From positions 8,866,001-8,930,000 of the forward strand of contig NZ_LT670819.1 in NCBI RefSeq assembly GCF_900129855.1: a stretch of DNA of 64,000 bases, given 5' to 3'. Of this stretch, positions 22,883 through 32,583 are shown piece by piece. The stretch comes from Streptomyces sp. 3214.6 (GTDB taxonomy: Bacteria > Actinomycetota > Actinomycetes > Streptomycetales > Streptomycetaceae). The position numbers were made by a program, and so were the translations under genes. The notes below the pieces were generated by a model. That model saw only the letters and a list, made by a program, of their open reading frames with translations. It had not been told where the DNA came from and ran no database searches. The first letter of the stretch is position 1. Each line of letters begins with the position of its first letter.

Positions 22883-25776
22883 CGCGTGCCCCCTCGCAGC
22901 TCGACCAGATCGGCCAGCTCGGCGTCCGTCAGTTCCGTGAGCGCCGCCTCGCCCGCCCCGAGAACGGCCTCAGCCAGATCCCGTTTGCGCCGCAGCATGT
23001 CGGCGATGCGATCCTCGATCGTGCCCTCGGCGATCAGCCGGTGCACCTGTACGGGCCTGGTCTGGCCGATGCGGTACGCCCGGTCGGTGGCCTGCGCCTC
23101 GACGGCCGGGTTCCACCAGCGGTCGTAGTGCACCACGTGCTCCGCGCGCGTGAGGTTGAGGCCTGTGCCGGCCGCCCTGAGAGACAGCAGAAACACGGGG
23201 ACTTCACCGTCCTGGAAGCGCCGGACCATGGCCTCGCGCTCGGCGACAGGCGTGCCGCCGTGCAGGAACTGCGTGGGCACGCCACGCGCTGCCAGGTGCT
23301 GCTCCAGGAGACGCGCCAGGCGCACGTACTGCGTGAAGATCAGCACGCTCGCCCCCTCGGCGAGGAGGGTGTCGAGCAGTTCGTCCAGAAGCTCCAGCTT
23401 CCCGGAGCGCCCGGCGGTCGTCGGCTGTTCCTCCTTCAGGTACTGCGCCGGATGGTTGCAGATCTGTTTGAGGCCGGTCAGGAGCTTCACGATCAGCCCC
23501 CGCCGCGCCATGTCGTCGGCCTCGGCGATCGCCTCGAGCGTCTCGCGCACCACGGCCTCGTACAGGCCCGCCTGCTCCTTGGTGAGGGACACCGGGCGAT
23601 CCGTCTCGGTCTTCGGCGGCAGCTCGGGGGCGATTCCCGGGTCGGACTTGCGCCGGCGCAGCAGGAACGGCCCCACGAGCCGGGTCAGCCGCTCCGCCGC
23701 GGCCGGATCCCCGCCGCCCTCGACGGCTCGCGCGTACCGCGTGCGGAAGGCGCCGAGCCGGCCCAGCAGCCCCGGCGTCGTCCAGTCCAGGATCGCCCAC
23801 AGCTCCGACAGGTTGTTCTCGACCGGGGTACCCGTGAGCGCCACGCGCGCGCGGGCGCCGATCGTGCGCAGCGCCCGCGCCGTCGCCGAGTACGGGTTCT
23901 TCACATGCTGGGCCTCGTCCGCCACCACCAGACCCCACGGCACCTCGCGGAGCCTGCCTGGATCCAGTCGCAGCGTGCCGTAGGTGGTGAGCACGAACTC
24001 CCCGTCGGCCAGGGCCTCCAGGTCACGACGCGGCCCGTGGAAGCGGCGCACCGCGGTGCCCGGCGCGAACCGCTCGATCTCCCGCTGCCAGTTGCCCATC
24101 AGGGATGTCGGGCAGACCACGAGGGTCGGACCTGCCGACGAGATGTCCGTCTGGCGGTGCAGGTGCAGGGCGATCAACGTGACGGTCTTGCCGAGCCCCA
24201 TGTCGTCCGCGAGACAACAGCCCAGCCCGAGGGACGTGGCCCGGGCCAGCCAGTCCAAGCCGCGCCGCTGGTAGTCGCGCAGCGTGGCGTCGAGTGCGGC
24301 GGGCGGCTCCACCGGCTCCTGTTGCTCCGGCCGCGTCAGCCGCTCCCGCAGGGCCGCCAGCCACCCGGTGGGCTGCACGTCGACCCTGCGGCCGTCCACC
24401 TCCGCAGAGCCCGTCAGAGCGGCTCCCAGCGCGTCCACGGGGGTCATCTTGCGGTCCTGCTGGGCGCGGGCACGGCGAAGCTCTCGTGGGTCGATCAGGA
24501 CCCACTGGTCGCGCAGCCGCACCAGGGGCCGGTTGGCCTCGGCCAGACGATCCAGCTCCTCGCGCGTCAGCTGCTGGTCGCCCAACCCGAACCACCAGGT
24601 GAAGGTCAGGAGCGCGTCCGCGGACAGGAAGGACGGTGTGTCAGAGCCGGTGCGGTCCGGTTCCGTTGTCTCCTGCGGCGGCCCCACGACCGCGCTGGCG
24701 GTCAGCGTGCGGGCCAGCTCCCTGGGCCAGTGCACCTCGACTCCCGCGTTCGCGAGCGCCCGCGAGCCCTCGCCCAGCAGCTCGGTGACCTCCTCGTCCA
24801 GGAGGTCCACGGCGTCCGGCACGGTCGCCGACAGCAGTGGCGTGAGCGCGGGCCAGGCACGGGCCGCACGGCGCAGGGCGAGCAGGGCGTCCATTCGCGC
24901 GCGCGGGCCGAACGCCTCGTGCGTGACGCCGTCGTCTCCCCAGATCTCGGAGGCGTCCGCGAGGAGCGCGGGATCGCTGACACTGTGCACCTGCGGGACG
25001 GCCCGGAACCCGTGCCGTGCCGGGCTCGCCGCAGAGCCGGCGATCTCGACGGCATCGGCCCCGGGCATGTCGAGCTCCAAGGCGTCGTCGATGCCCGACA
25101 CCTCGATCCGCAGCGAGATCCGCAGGCCGGCGTCGTGACCCGCGGCGACATCGCTCGCCCATGCGCGCAGCTCCGGGACGCGATGGGGCTGCTGTGCCGC
25201 GAAGGCAGGCCCGCCCGTCACGAGCGGCGCTGCCGGCGTGCGGGGCAGGGTATCCGCGACGGCGTCCAAGAACGCCCGTAGGAGCCGTTCGGGGGAGGCG
25301 AGCCGCAGGGGCGGTGTTTCGTTCACCGGCAGGGCATGCGCCTCCGGTGGCATCGAGGCGGCCAGTCGGCGCACCTGCTCGACATCCTCCGGGCCCAGCG
25401 GGCCGACCCGCCAGGCGTCGTGGTCCTCCTGGGACAGGCCGGGCAACAGCAGTCCACGGGCCACACAGCGCAGGGCCAGCAGGGCGGCCGCACCCCAGAA
25501 CGCGGTGGCGCGGTGCGCGTCCGGGGTGACGCGCGCGTGGGCGAGGGCGGGCAGGGCGTCCCGTACCGGCAGCAGCACGGCAGGCACGCGTACGAGCGCC
25601 ACACCGGTGCCGTCAGGCCTGACGACGGTCAGATCCTGTACGGCCCTCGGCGCGACGACGGGTGGTGCGTCACCGTCGGGGAGCCAGAAGGCGACACTGC
25701 CGGTACGGGCCGGAGCGCCGGGCACGAACAGGGCGCAGCAACGGGCCAGTTCGGAGATCTCGGACGAAGCTTGCAC
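22879..25776 (-). CDS. SNF2-family DEAD/DEAH-type DNA helicase
   Basis: This 965-residue ATP-dependent translocase has an N-terminal SNF2-associated domain (about 1-470) and two RecA-like lobes. Lobe 1 has ADDMGLGKTVTLIAL (Walker A, about 530) and VVADEAQHVKN (motif II). Lobe 2 has LSLRAAGTGLNLTRAEHVVH and QATDRAYRIGQTRPVQVHRL (motif VI). I chose GTG 25776 because AGAGG lies six bases upstream and relatives begin about nine residues before LARCCALF; the frame is open to 25812. Coupled to the SWIM gene downstream. Probably acts in DNA repair or recombination. Confidence 0.9.
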   Translation of the reverse strand: MQASSEISELARCCALFVPGAPARTGSVAFWLPDGDAPPVVAPRAVQDLTVVRPDGTGVALVRVPAVLLPVRDALPALAHARVTPDAHRATAFWGAAALLALRCVARGLLLPGLSQEDHDAWRVGPLGPEDVEQVRRLAASMPPEAHALPVNETPPLRLASPERLLRAFLDAVADTLPRTPAAPLVTGGPAFAAQQPHRVPELRAWASDVAAGHDAGLRISLRIEVSGIDDALELDMPGADAVEIAGSAASPARHGFRAVPQVHSVSDPALLADASEIWGDDGVTHEAFGPRARMDALLALRRAARAWPALTPLLSATVPDAVDLLDEEVTELLGEGSRALANAGVEVHWPRELARTLTASAVVGPPQETTEPDRTGSDTPSFLSADALLTFTWWFGLGDQQLTREELDRLAEANRPLVRLRDQWVLIDPRELRRARAQQDRKMTPVDALGAALTGSAEVDGRRVDVQPTGWLAALRERLTRPEQQEPVEPPAALDATLRDYQRRGLDWLARATSLGLGCCLADDMGLGKTVTLIALHLHRQTDISSAGPTLVVCPTSLMGNWQREIERFAPGTAVRRFHGPRRDLEALADGEFVLTTYGTLRLDPGRLREVPWGLVVADEAQHVKNPYSATARALRTIGARARVALTGTPVENNLSELWAILDWTTPGLLGRLGAFRTRYARAVEGGGDPAAAERLTRLVGPFLLRRRKSDPGIAPELPPKTETDRPVSLTKEQAGLYEAVVRETLEAIAEADDMARRGLIVKLLTGLKQICNHPAQYLKEEQPTTAGRSGKLELLDELLDTLLAEGASVLIFTQYVRLARLLEQHLAARGVPTQFLHGGTPVAEREAMVRRFQDGEVPVFLLSLRAAGTGLNLTRAEHVVHYDRWWNPAVEAQATDRAYRIGQTRPVQVHRLIAEGTIEDRIADMLRRKRDLAEAVLGAGEAALTELTDAELADLVELRGGTR

Positions 25777-26042
25777 GGGAACCCTCTGCACAGCGATGAG
25801 CTCGCTCCTCAAATTTGACTACTGGAGGTCGGGCGGTCGCCGAGGGTACAGCACTTCGGCAGGAAATGCGCGCCGACTTGGGACCGAGGTTCCTGTCGTC
25901 CGCACACCCGGGGCGAGATGGTTCTCAGGGGCGTCTCGGGGGTCTACCTCAGGGAGGTCTCAGGGTCGATTCCGGAACCGCGGGCGGCGCGGACCCGTTC
26001 TCATGGCAGAGAGCGGCAGTGGCCGCGAAGGAGGCGACGTAG

Positions 26043-26225
26043 ATGTCGAGGAACGCGAAGATCGCCGCAGGAGGTGTGGCGGCTGGGCTCCTCCTGCTGA
26101 TCTGGCTGCCCTGGTGGGCTGCCCTGCTGATCGTGCTGGGAGTTCCGGCGGCGGCCTACCTCACGCTGGATCCCTCACAGCGGCGCAGGCTGCGCCGTGT
26201 CACACGCAAGGAGCTCGGCCGGTGA
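26043..26225 (+). CDS. Small conserved membrane protein
   Basis: This 60-residue protein has two closely spaced hydrophobic stretches (about residues 7-22 and 24-42, around WLPWWAALLIVLGVPAAAYL) and a basic C-terminus QRRRLRRVTRKELGR, so the tail should face the cytosol. A strong GAAGGAGG site lies before the ATG. Such proteins are widespread in Streptomyces with no known function. A strong terminator follows. Confidence 0.7.
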   Translation: MSRNAKIAAGGVAAGLLLLIWLPWWAALLIVLGVPAAAYLTLDPSQRRRLRRVTRKELGR

Positions 26226-26227
26226 GT

Positions 26228-26254
26228 GACGGGGGCCGCACCGCGGTCCCCGTC
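26228..26254. terminator. Bidirectional terminator between convergent genes
   Basis: GACGGGGGCCGC (26228-26239) pairs with GCGGTCCCCGTC (26243-26254) around a three-base loop, with one G-T pair. It lies between the small membrane protein (plus) and the next gene (minus). Confidence 0.65.
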
Positions 26255-26325
26255 TTCCGGCACAGGCGAGCCGCCCGGGCCCTCAGGCGTCGCGCGACCC
26301 CTAGGACCTCTACCGCTCCAGCAGC

Positions 26326-27246
26326 TCAGAGGGGCCGCACGGCCATCTTGTCGAGCGCTTCCAAAAGCCCGGGCAGTTCGGGGCCGCGGCCGACCGGCAG
26401 CACCTCGCCGGGCTGTTCGTCGAGCAGGACGAAGGCGATGTCGTCGGTCCTGGCCACCAGCGACCAGCCGGGGCCGTCGGCGCGCAGGGTACGTGCATCA
26501 CCGGGAGCGAACGAAGAACGCACGCGGCCGAGGGGAGGCGGGGTGTCCACGTAGGCACGCACCTCGGCCAGGACACGTCGGACACCGCTGGGCCTCTTCA
26601 GTGCCCCCTTCCCGGCCTCGTCGGACCCGTTGGCCGCGTCGGTTTCGTCGGACCTGCCGGACTCGGCGACGTCGGCGGCTTCGTCGGAGCGGTCTCCCTC
26701 CCCGATGCCGGAATCCGTTCCGGTGGCCGCGCGCGCAGGCGCGAACTCCGTGTCGTCGATCTGCTCGCGCCACAGGGCCCACTGCAGCGCGATCTCGTCG
26801 GCCCCGAGCCGCCGCTGCGCCGGACCCCAGGTCGTCGTGTCCGGAGGGCACAGCGCAGGGCTGTCCGCGACGTCGGGGCCGGGATCGTGCGGCGCGGGCA
26901 CGCCCGGAGCCGCGACCGCGACCGCCAGCGGCCAGCCGGGCAGCGCGGCAACGACCGTCCGCTCGTCCGGCGACAGGTCGTACTCCATGCCGCAGTCCCA
27001 CGACGCGATGGCGACGGCCACCAGCGACACGTCGTCGATGACGACAGTCCACCGCGCGCCCTCGCCGTCCTGGCCCAGCACCAGGCCGTACCCGTCGGCG
27101 AGCGGCGGGAGGCCGAGCGCCGCACAGGCCTCAGGGTAGTCGTCGCCCAGCGCGCTCGGGAACTTCGCCGGCGTCAGCAGCACCGCCGTGAGCACATAGA
27201 GCGCCTCGTCCGCGGCGGCGACGGCGTCCTCGTCCGTCCCGGCCAT
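26326..27246 (-). CDS. Conserved hypothetical protein, 306 residues
   Basis: I do not recognise a named family. Start is ATG 27246, preceded by GGGGAGGC. The N-terminal 160 residues are an alpha/beta domain (ALYVLTAVLLTPAKFPSALG, DGYGLVLGQDGEGARWTVVI, DVSLVAVAIASWDCGMEYDL), followed by an acidic Ser/Asp/Glu-rich linker (about 190-235) and a second small domain ending WSLVARTDDIAFVLLDEQPG. No signal or membrane segment. The composition and the two-domain plan with a disordered linker suggest a cytosolic regulatory or scaffold protein. It is convergent with the small membrane protein gene. Confidence 0.6.
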   Translation of the reverse strand: MAGTDEDAVAAADEALYVLTAVLLTPAKFPSALGDDYPEACAALGLPPLADGYGLVLGQDGEGARWTVVIDDVSLVAVAIASWDCGMEYDLSPDERTVVAALPGWPLAVAVAAPGVPAPHDPGPDVADSPALCPPDTTTWGPAQRRLGADEIALQWALWREQIDDTEFAPARAATGTDSGIGEGDRSDEAADVAESGRSDETDAANGSDEAGKGALKRPSGVRRVLAEVRAYVDTPPPLGRVRSSFAPGDARTLRADGPGWSLVARTDDIAFVLLDEQPGEVLPVGRGPELPGLLEALDKMAVRPL

Positions 27247-27385
27247 CCCAGCCTCCCCATCGGTTCGTCCAACGGCGCGCACCCTAGTGGGGCGGGAAGG
27301 CGCTTGTCACGGCTGCCCGACACGCCCGGAGCAGCTGTTTTCCGACCGGACGGGGCGAATCGACCACCGCCGGCCGTTGAATGCA

Positions 27386-27715
27386 TCACGCCGACGGCAG
27401 TCCGAGGAGTGCACGGGCCACGGTCTCGGGCGACTCGTCGCGCTCTCGCGCGAGAGCGATCACGGCGCGACAGGCCAGTTCGTTGATCCCGAAGGACAGC
27501 GCCTCCGGCGACACCCAGCCCGCCGCCTCGTCGAGCCCGTCCTGATCGTCCTGCGCGCAGGCCGAGACGTACGCGGCGGCAGCCTCGAACAGATTGGGCG
27601 TGCGCTTCCCGCCGGCGCCCGATGCCCCGTCCGGACGTCCCTCCCCGTCCGGACGCGACCGTGTGCGCGGCGCGCCGAGGAAACTGCCGTAGGCCTTGCG
27701 GATCCTGTCGAACAT
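27386..27715 (-). CDS. Conserved hypothetical protein, 109 residues
   Basis: Start is the ATG at 27715, preceded by GGGAAGG; the frame is open to 27760. A basic N-terminus (FDRIRKAYGSFLG) leads into a Gly/Arg/Asp-rich linker and then a helical C-terminal half (NLFEAAAAYVSACAQDDQDG, GINELACRAVIALARERDES). No export signal or catalytic motif. Family not recognised; it may belong with the 306-residue gene downstream on the same strand. Confidence 0.55.
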   Translation of the reverse strand: MFDRIRKAYGSFLGAPRTRSRPDGEGRPDGASGAGGKRTPNLFEAAAAYVSACAQDDQDGLDEAAGWVSPEALSFGINELACRAVIALARERDESPETVARALLGLPSA

Positions 27716-27953
27716 GTCGACCACCTTCCCCCTGCATGAATGCCGCGACTGATCGTTCATGTCCTGCTGCTCAACCTAGAGTTGGAGCGCCGGCGACAGA
27801 AGAGGGCCGAAGCGGCGGGCGTCACGAGGCTCCGCTGCACTGCCCGCACCGAGGGGGAACGATACAGTTCGACGGTGCGGGCAGCGACGTTCGCCGGACC
27901 GTCATGTTCGACAACCCCGACGCGTTCGGGCGGTCGCCGAGGGAGTGTGAGCC

Positions 27954-28562
27954 TCAGGGCTCGCGGACGGCCAGGGCCAGGAAACGATCGTCCTCGTCGA
28001 CGTACGACGTCATGCGCCACCCCGAACCGGCCAGCAGCGGGCGGAGGTTGGGCTCCGCGCGCAGGTCCTCCGGGGTGATCCGCCGGCCCTGCCGGGCCGC
28101 GAGCGCCGCCCTGCCGATCGGGTGGAACAACGCCAGCGTGCCGCCGGGGCGCACCACCCGCGCCAACTCCCGCAGGTTCTCGGCCGGGCGGGGCAGATGG
28201 GCGATGAGGCCCGCCCCGAACACGGCGTCCAGCGAGACGGACCGCAGGGGAAGCGCGGCGACGTCGGCCAGCACCAGGTGCCCGTCACGGTCGCGTCCTG
28301 CCCGTACGGCGGCCTCCAGCATGGCCGGAGTCAGATCGGCCCCGATGACCACTCCCGAGGGCCCCACGGCCGCACGCAGGGGCGTCAGGGCCCGTCCGGT
28401 GCCGCAGCCGGCGTCCAGCACGCGGTCCCCCTCGCGCAGACCGAGGTCTCCGACCGCCGCCGTGTAGGCGGGGCCGTCGTCGGGGAACCGGCGGTCCCAG
28501 TCCGCGGCGCGGGCCGCGAAGAACTCCTGAACGTGTGTGTGGTCGTCGCTCATGCTCCGCAT
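27954..28562 (-). CDS. Class I SAM-dependent methyltransferase
   Basis: This 202-residue protein has the Rossmann methyltransferase order: motif I DRVLDAGCGTGRAL (about residue 46), motif II acidic VVIGADLTPAMLEAA, LVLADVAALPLRSVSLDAVF (motif IV region) and the post-motif LARVVRPGGTLALFHPIG. The substrate cannot be told from sequence; it resembles methyltransferase_11/25 members. Start is ATG 28562 (GAGGG upstream) or ATG 28553. It is divergent from the MHYT gene. Confidence 0.75.
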   Translation of the reverse strand: MRSMSDDHTHVQEFFAARAADWDRRFPDDGPAYTAAVGDLGLREGDRVLDAGCGTGRALTPLRAAVGPSGVVIGADLTPAMLEAAVRAGRDRDGHLVLADVAALPLRSVSLDAVFGAGLIAHLPRPAENLRELARVVRPGGTLALFHPIGRAALAARQGRRITPEDLRAEPNLRPLLAGSGWRMTSYVDEDDRFLALAVREP

Positions 28563-28705
28563 GATCCCTCACCGACACGGACGACACCTCGGCGCACATG
28601 TTCGAGCGTGACCCGATCGATCCGGCGCATTTCCGCGTCATATTCCAACACCTTTCGAAATGCGCCCCCTTTGTGCTCCTGCGCCCCGGCTAGCGTCCCG
28701 TGGCC

Positions 28706-29500
28706 ATGGGACACCTGGACCACGCCGCCTTCGGCTGGCTTACCCCCGTGCTGTCGTACGTGATGGCCTGTATCGGCGCCGCCCTCGGGCTGCGCTGCAC
28801 CGTGCGCGCCCTCGGCGCCACCGGACGCTCGCGCCGGAACTGGCTGATCACCGCGGCCTCGGCGATCGGCTCAGGCATCTGGACCATGCACTTCGTGGCC
28901 ATGCTCGGCTTCGGCGTCAGCGGCACCGACATCCGCTACGACGTTCCCCTGACCGTGCTCAGCCTCCTCGTCGCCATGGTCGTCGTCTGCGTCGGCGTCT
29001 TCGCCGTCGGCTACAGCCGCGACCGCACGCGCGCGTTGCTGATCGGCGGACTGACCACGGGCCTGGGGGTGGCGAGCATGCACTACCTGGGGATGGCCGC
29101 GGTCCGACTGCACGGCGATGTCACCTACGATCCGGTGCGCGTCGGACTCTCCGTCCTGATCGCCGTCGTCGCGGCCACCGCGGCCCTCTGGGCGGCACTC
29201 AACATCAAGTCGCCGATCGCGGTCACCGTCGCCTCCCTCGTCATGGGCGCGGCCGTGAGCAGCATGCACTACACGGCGATGTTCGCGGTGAGCGTCCACG
29301 TCACGCCCTCAGGGGAAGCACTGCCCGGGGCCACGGCGATGCAGTTCATCTTCCCCCTCGCCGTCGGCCTCGGGTCCTACCTCTTCCTGACCTCGGCCTT
29401 CGTCGCGTTGTCGCCCACCACGGGGGAGCGCGAGGCGTCCGCCACGGCACAACAACCGCTGGAGAACCTGCCCGGCCGACAGCAGGCCCGGCCCGTCTGA
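28706..29500 (+). CDS. MHYT-domain integral membrane sensor
   Basis: This protein of about 264 residues has seven membrane segments and three MHYT-type motifs: TMHFVAML (about residue 60), SMHYLGMAAV (about 130) and SMHYTAMFAV (about 190). In MHYT domains the Met and His residues are thought to bind copper and so sense oxygen, NO or CO. There is no attached cyclase or kinase domain, so output must pass to a partner. It lies 47 bp upstream of the conservon kinase on the same strand and may be its co-sensor. A GTG six bases earlier is an alternative start. Confidence 0.85.
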   Translation: MGHLDHAAFGWLTPVLSYVMACIGAALGLRCTVRALGATGRSRRNWLITAASAIGSGIWTMHFVAMLGFGVSGTDIRYDVPLTVLSLLVAMVVVCVGVFAVGYSRDRTRALLIGGLTTGLGVASMHYLGMAAVRLHGDVTYDPVRVGLSVLIAVVAATAALWAALNIKSPIAVTVASLVMGAAVSSMHYTAMFAVSVHVTPSGEALPGATAMQFIFPLAVGLGSYLFLTSAFVALSPTTGEREASATAQQPLENLPGRQQARPV

Positions 29501-29547
29501 CGCGACCGGCAGGGCACGCCCCCGAACCACTTCCGAGCGAGGAGGCC

Positions 29548-32127
29548 ATGCGTACACCCCGTAGGACCCCCACGGCAGGCGCCGACGCGCCGCCCCCCAC
29601 GCGCGGGCGCCGCGCCCACGCCGGACCCCCCGCCGACGAGGGGCCGGACGACCGGACGGACCCACCGGCGGGCGCGATGCCCCCGCGCGCGGAACGCTGG
29701 CGGATCCGGCCGCGCACCGTGCGCGCCAAGATCGTCTGCCTGCTGATGGTGCCGGTCGTCTCCCTGCTGGCCCTGTGGGCGTATGCCACCGTCAGCACCG
29801 CCCAGAACGTCGCAGGACTGCGGCAATCGCAGCGCGTGGACTCCGAGGTGCGCGCCCCCGTCGCGGCGGCGATGGCCGCCCTGCAGGCCGAGCGGGCGGC
29901 CGCCGTACGGTACGCGACCGCCCCCGCCCCCGGTCGGACCGGTGACCTCAAGGCGCTTGCGGAACGCACGGACCGCGCGGTGGCCGAACTGCGGCTCGGC
30001 GACGACAGCACCGTCGCCGACGCTCAGGAACTGCCCAAGGGAGTGGCCCAGCGGCTCGAGTCGTTCGTCTCCAGGACCGAGGGACTCGCCTCGGTACGGA
30101 CCGCCGTGCTCGACGGCAGAACCGGCTGGGAGGAGACGTACGGCCGGTACACGAGCACGATCTCCGCGGCCTTCTCGGTCGGTGGCGCGCTCTCCGGCAT
30201 CCAGGACGCCGAACTCGGCTCCGACGCGCGCGTGCTGCTCGAGTTCTCCCGCGCGGGCGAGGCCCTGTCCCAGGAGGACGTCGTGCTCGCAGGCGCCCGC
30301 CGGGCCGGGCGCCTCGACGGACAGCGCCTGCGACTGTTCACCGGTGCCGTCGCCACACGCCGCACCCTGACGGAATCGGCCGTCGCGGACCTGCGCGGCC
30401 CCGAACGCACCGCCTGGCAGAGCCTTGCCGCCGGCAGCGCCTACGCCGCCCTGGCCGCCGCGGAGGACAAGGTGCTCGCCGCAGGGCCAGGCGTGAAAGC
30501 GATCACGGCTGCTCCGGCAAGCACCTGGGACCAGGCCCACGCGCGCGTGCAGAGCGGGATGCGGACCATCGAGGCGGACGCCGGACGCGGTGTCGCCGAC
30601 CGCGCCGACCCCTTCACCCGCGGTCTGCTCACCGCCGCCGGCGCCGCGGTCCTGCTCGGACTCGCCGCCGTCGTCGCCTCACTCGTCATCTCCGTGCGCA
30701 TCGGCCGCGGACTCGTCGTCGAACTGGTCAGCCTGCGCAACAGCGCCCTGGAGATCGCCCGGCGCAAACTCCCCGAGGCCATGCGGAAACTGCGCGCCGG
30801 GGAGGAGATCGACGTCCGCGCAGAGGCCCCGCCCGGGCCTCCCTCCGAGGACGAGACGGGTCAGGTCGCCGAGGCTCTGAGCACCGTGCACCGCGCCGCG
30901 CTGCGCGCCGCCGTGGAGCGCGCCGAACTCGCCAGCGGCATCTCCGGCGTGTTCGTCAACCTCGCCCGCCGCAGCCAGGTCCTCGTGCACCGCCAGTTGA
31001 GCCTCCTGGACAGCATGGAGCGCCGCTCCGACGACCCGAACGAGCTGAGCGACCTCTTCCGGCTGGACCACCTCACCACCCGTATGCGACGCCACGCGGA
31101 GAGCCTGATCATCCTGTCCGGGGCGGCGCCGGGCCGGGCCTGGCGCATGCCGGTGTCCCTCACCAACGTGGTCCGCGCCGCCCTCTCCGAGGTCGAGGAC
31201 TACGCGCGCGTGGAGGTACGGCAGCTCCCGGAGGCGGCCGTCATCGGCACCGCGGTCGCCGACCTCACCCACCTGCTCGCCGAACTCGTCGAGAACGCCG
31301 CCCAGTTCTCGCCCCCGCACACGCGCGTGCGCGTCACCGGCGAACCCGTGGGCAACGGATACGCCGTCGAGGTCGAGGACCGGGGCCTGGGCATGGGCAA
31401 GGAGACCCTCACCGACGCCAACCGGCGCATCGCGCAGTCCGAGGCCCTCGACCTCTTCGACAGCGACCGGCTGGGCCTGTTCGTGGTCAGTAGGCTCGCC
31501 GCCCGTCACGGCATCAAGGTGCACCTGCGCACCTCGCCCTACGGTGGGACCACAGCGGTCGTCCTGCTGCCGACGGCCCTGCTGCACAGTGGCAAGCCGG
31601 AACGTTCCGCCCGTGAGGTCGCGCAGGTGCAACAGTCCGCGGAACGCGAGCACGCGCGCGTGCCCGAAGCCGACCGCGATGCCTCCAGCCGTCATGCCTC
31701 GGACCGTCACGCCTACGACCGTCGTGCCATGGACCGCCAGCCGGAGGCCGTACCCGCGGCCGCCGACCGCCCCGCGCTGGTGGCCCCCTTACGGGCCGCC
31801 GCCGCACCGGCGGCAGCCGAACCCCCGCCTCCCGGAGTCACGACCTTGCGCCTGCACCGCTCCCCGGACGACTCCGAAGGCTCGGACGACCTCCCGCGCC
31901 GGGTGCGGCAGGCCCATCTCGCCCCGCAACTGCGCCGCCCGCTGTCCGAGGAACCGGCCAGGGCGCCCGACCCGCGCGGCGACGAAGGGCGCACCCCCGA
32001 ACTCGTACGGGACCGAATGGCGGCGTACCGGGCCGGCTGGGCCCGGGGCGGCGGCAGGCAACCCGGCCGCGCGGCCACCCCGGACCCCGCACCGGGCAGC
32101 GACAGCAGTGAAGGAGACCCCGCATGA
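29548..32127 (+). CDS. cvnA: Conservon sensor kinase-like protein CvnA
   Basis: This 859-residue membrane protein is the first gene of a conservon. Start is ATG 29548 with GAGGAGG. Topology: a cytosolic basic N-terminus, TM1 at about 55-75 (KIVCLLMVPVVSLLALWAYA), a 280-residue external sensory part of nitrate/nitrite-sensor type, TM2 at about 355-378 (LLTAAGAAVLLGLAAVVASL), then a dimerisation segment and a HATPase domain with N box LLAELVENAAQFSPP and G boxes VEDRGLGMG and DRLGLFVVSRLAARHGI. A conventional phospho-accepting His box is not obvious. The C-terminal 170 residues are a low-complexity, charged tail. Its stop overlaps the start of cvnB (ATGA). Confidence 0.9.
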   Translation: MRTPRRTPTAGADAPPPTRGRRAHAGPPADEGPDDRTDPPAGAMPPRAERWRIRPRTVRAKIVCLLMVPVVSLLALWAYATVSTAQNVAGLRQSQRVDSEVRAPVAAAMAALQAERAAAVRYATAPAPGRTGDLKALAERTDRAVAELRLGDDSTVADAQELPKGVAQRLESFVSRTEGLASVRTAVLDGRTGWEETYGRYTSTISAAFSVGGALSGIQDAELGSDARVLLEFSRAGEALSQEDVVLAGARRAGRLDGQRLRLFTGAVATRRTLTESAVADLRGPERTAWQSLAAGSAYAALAAAEDKVLAAGPGVKAITAAPASTWDQAHARVQSGMRTIEADAGRGVADRADPFTRGLLTAAGAAVLLGLAAVVASLVISVRIGRGLVVELVSLRNSALEIARRKLPEAMRKLRAGEEIDVRAEAPPGPPSEDETGQVAEALSTVHRAALRAAVERAELASGISGVFVNLARRSQVLVHRQLSLLDSMERRSDDPNELSDLFRLDHLTTRMRRHAESLIILSGAAPGRAWRMPVSLTNVVRAALSEVEDYARVEVRQLPEAAVIGTAVADLTHLLAELVENAAQFSPPHTRVRVTGEPVGNGYAVEVEDRGLGMGKETLTDANRRIAQSEALDLFDSDRLGLFVVSRLAARHGIKVHLRTSPYGGTTAVVLLPTALLHSGKPERSAREVAQVQQSAEREHARVPEADRDASSRHASDRHAYDRRAMDRQPEAVPAAADRPALVAPLRAAAAPAAAEPPPPGVTTLRLHRSPDDSEGSDDLPRRVRQAHLAPQLRRPLSEEPARAPDPRGDEGRTPELVRDRMAAYRAGWARGGGRQPGRAATPDPAPGSDSSEGDPA

Positions 32128-32561
32128 TCCAGGACCCGAGTACGAGGTCGGCCCAGCGGTCCGGCGAACTCGACTGGCTGCTGGACGACTTGGTGATGCG
32201 CGTGAGCGAGGTACGGCACGCCGTGGTGCTGTCCAACGACGGCCTCGCCGTCGGCGCCTCGACCGACCTCAGACGTGAGGACGCCGAACACCTCGCCGCC
32301 GTCGCCTCCGGCTTCCACAGTCTCGCCAAGGGCGCGGGCCGGCACTTCGGCGCCGGCGGTGTGCGCCAGACCATGGTGGAGATGGACGACGGCTTCCTCT
32401 TCGTGGCCGCCGCGGGCGACGGCTCCTGCCTGGCCGTCCTCACCGCGGTGACCGCCGACATCGGCCTGGTCGCCTACGAGATGGCGAGGCTGGTCAAGCG
32501 GGTCGGAGAGCACCTCTACACGCCGCCACGCCTCGGCGCGCGGCCGCCCGCCGCCGGCTGA
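32124..32561 (+). CDS. cvnB: Conservon roadblock/LC7 protein CvnB
   Basis: This 145-residue cytosolic protein has the roadblock/LC7 fold of MglB-like GTPase regulators: ELDWLLDDLVMRVSEVRHAV, VLSNDGLAVGASTDLRREDA, GVRQTMVEMDDGFLFVAAAG. In conservons it sits between the kinase-like CvnA and the GTPase CvnD. Its ATG overlaps the cvnA stop. A second protein of the same type is encoded at 33868-34281. Confidence 0.92.
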   Translation: MIQDPSTRSAQRSGELDWLLDDLVMRVSEVRHAVVLSNDGLAVGASTDLRREDAEHLAAVASGFHSLAKGAGRHFGAGGVRQTMVEMDDGFLFVAAAGDGSCLAVLTAVTADIGLVAYEMARLVKRVGEHLYTPPRLGARPPAAG

Positions 32562-32583
32562 GGCGAGAGAGCGACCCGCGCAG

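Noticed and set aside
22723..25281. Plus-strand open frame of 852 codons
   Set aside because: Shadow of the SNF2/SWIM genes on the opposite strand.
25815..26042. Short plus-strand frame before the small membrane protein
   Set aside because: Gly/Arg-rich, no family-like text, and it ends exactly over the strong ribosome site of the next gene.
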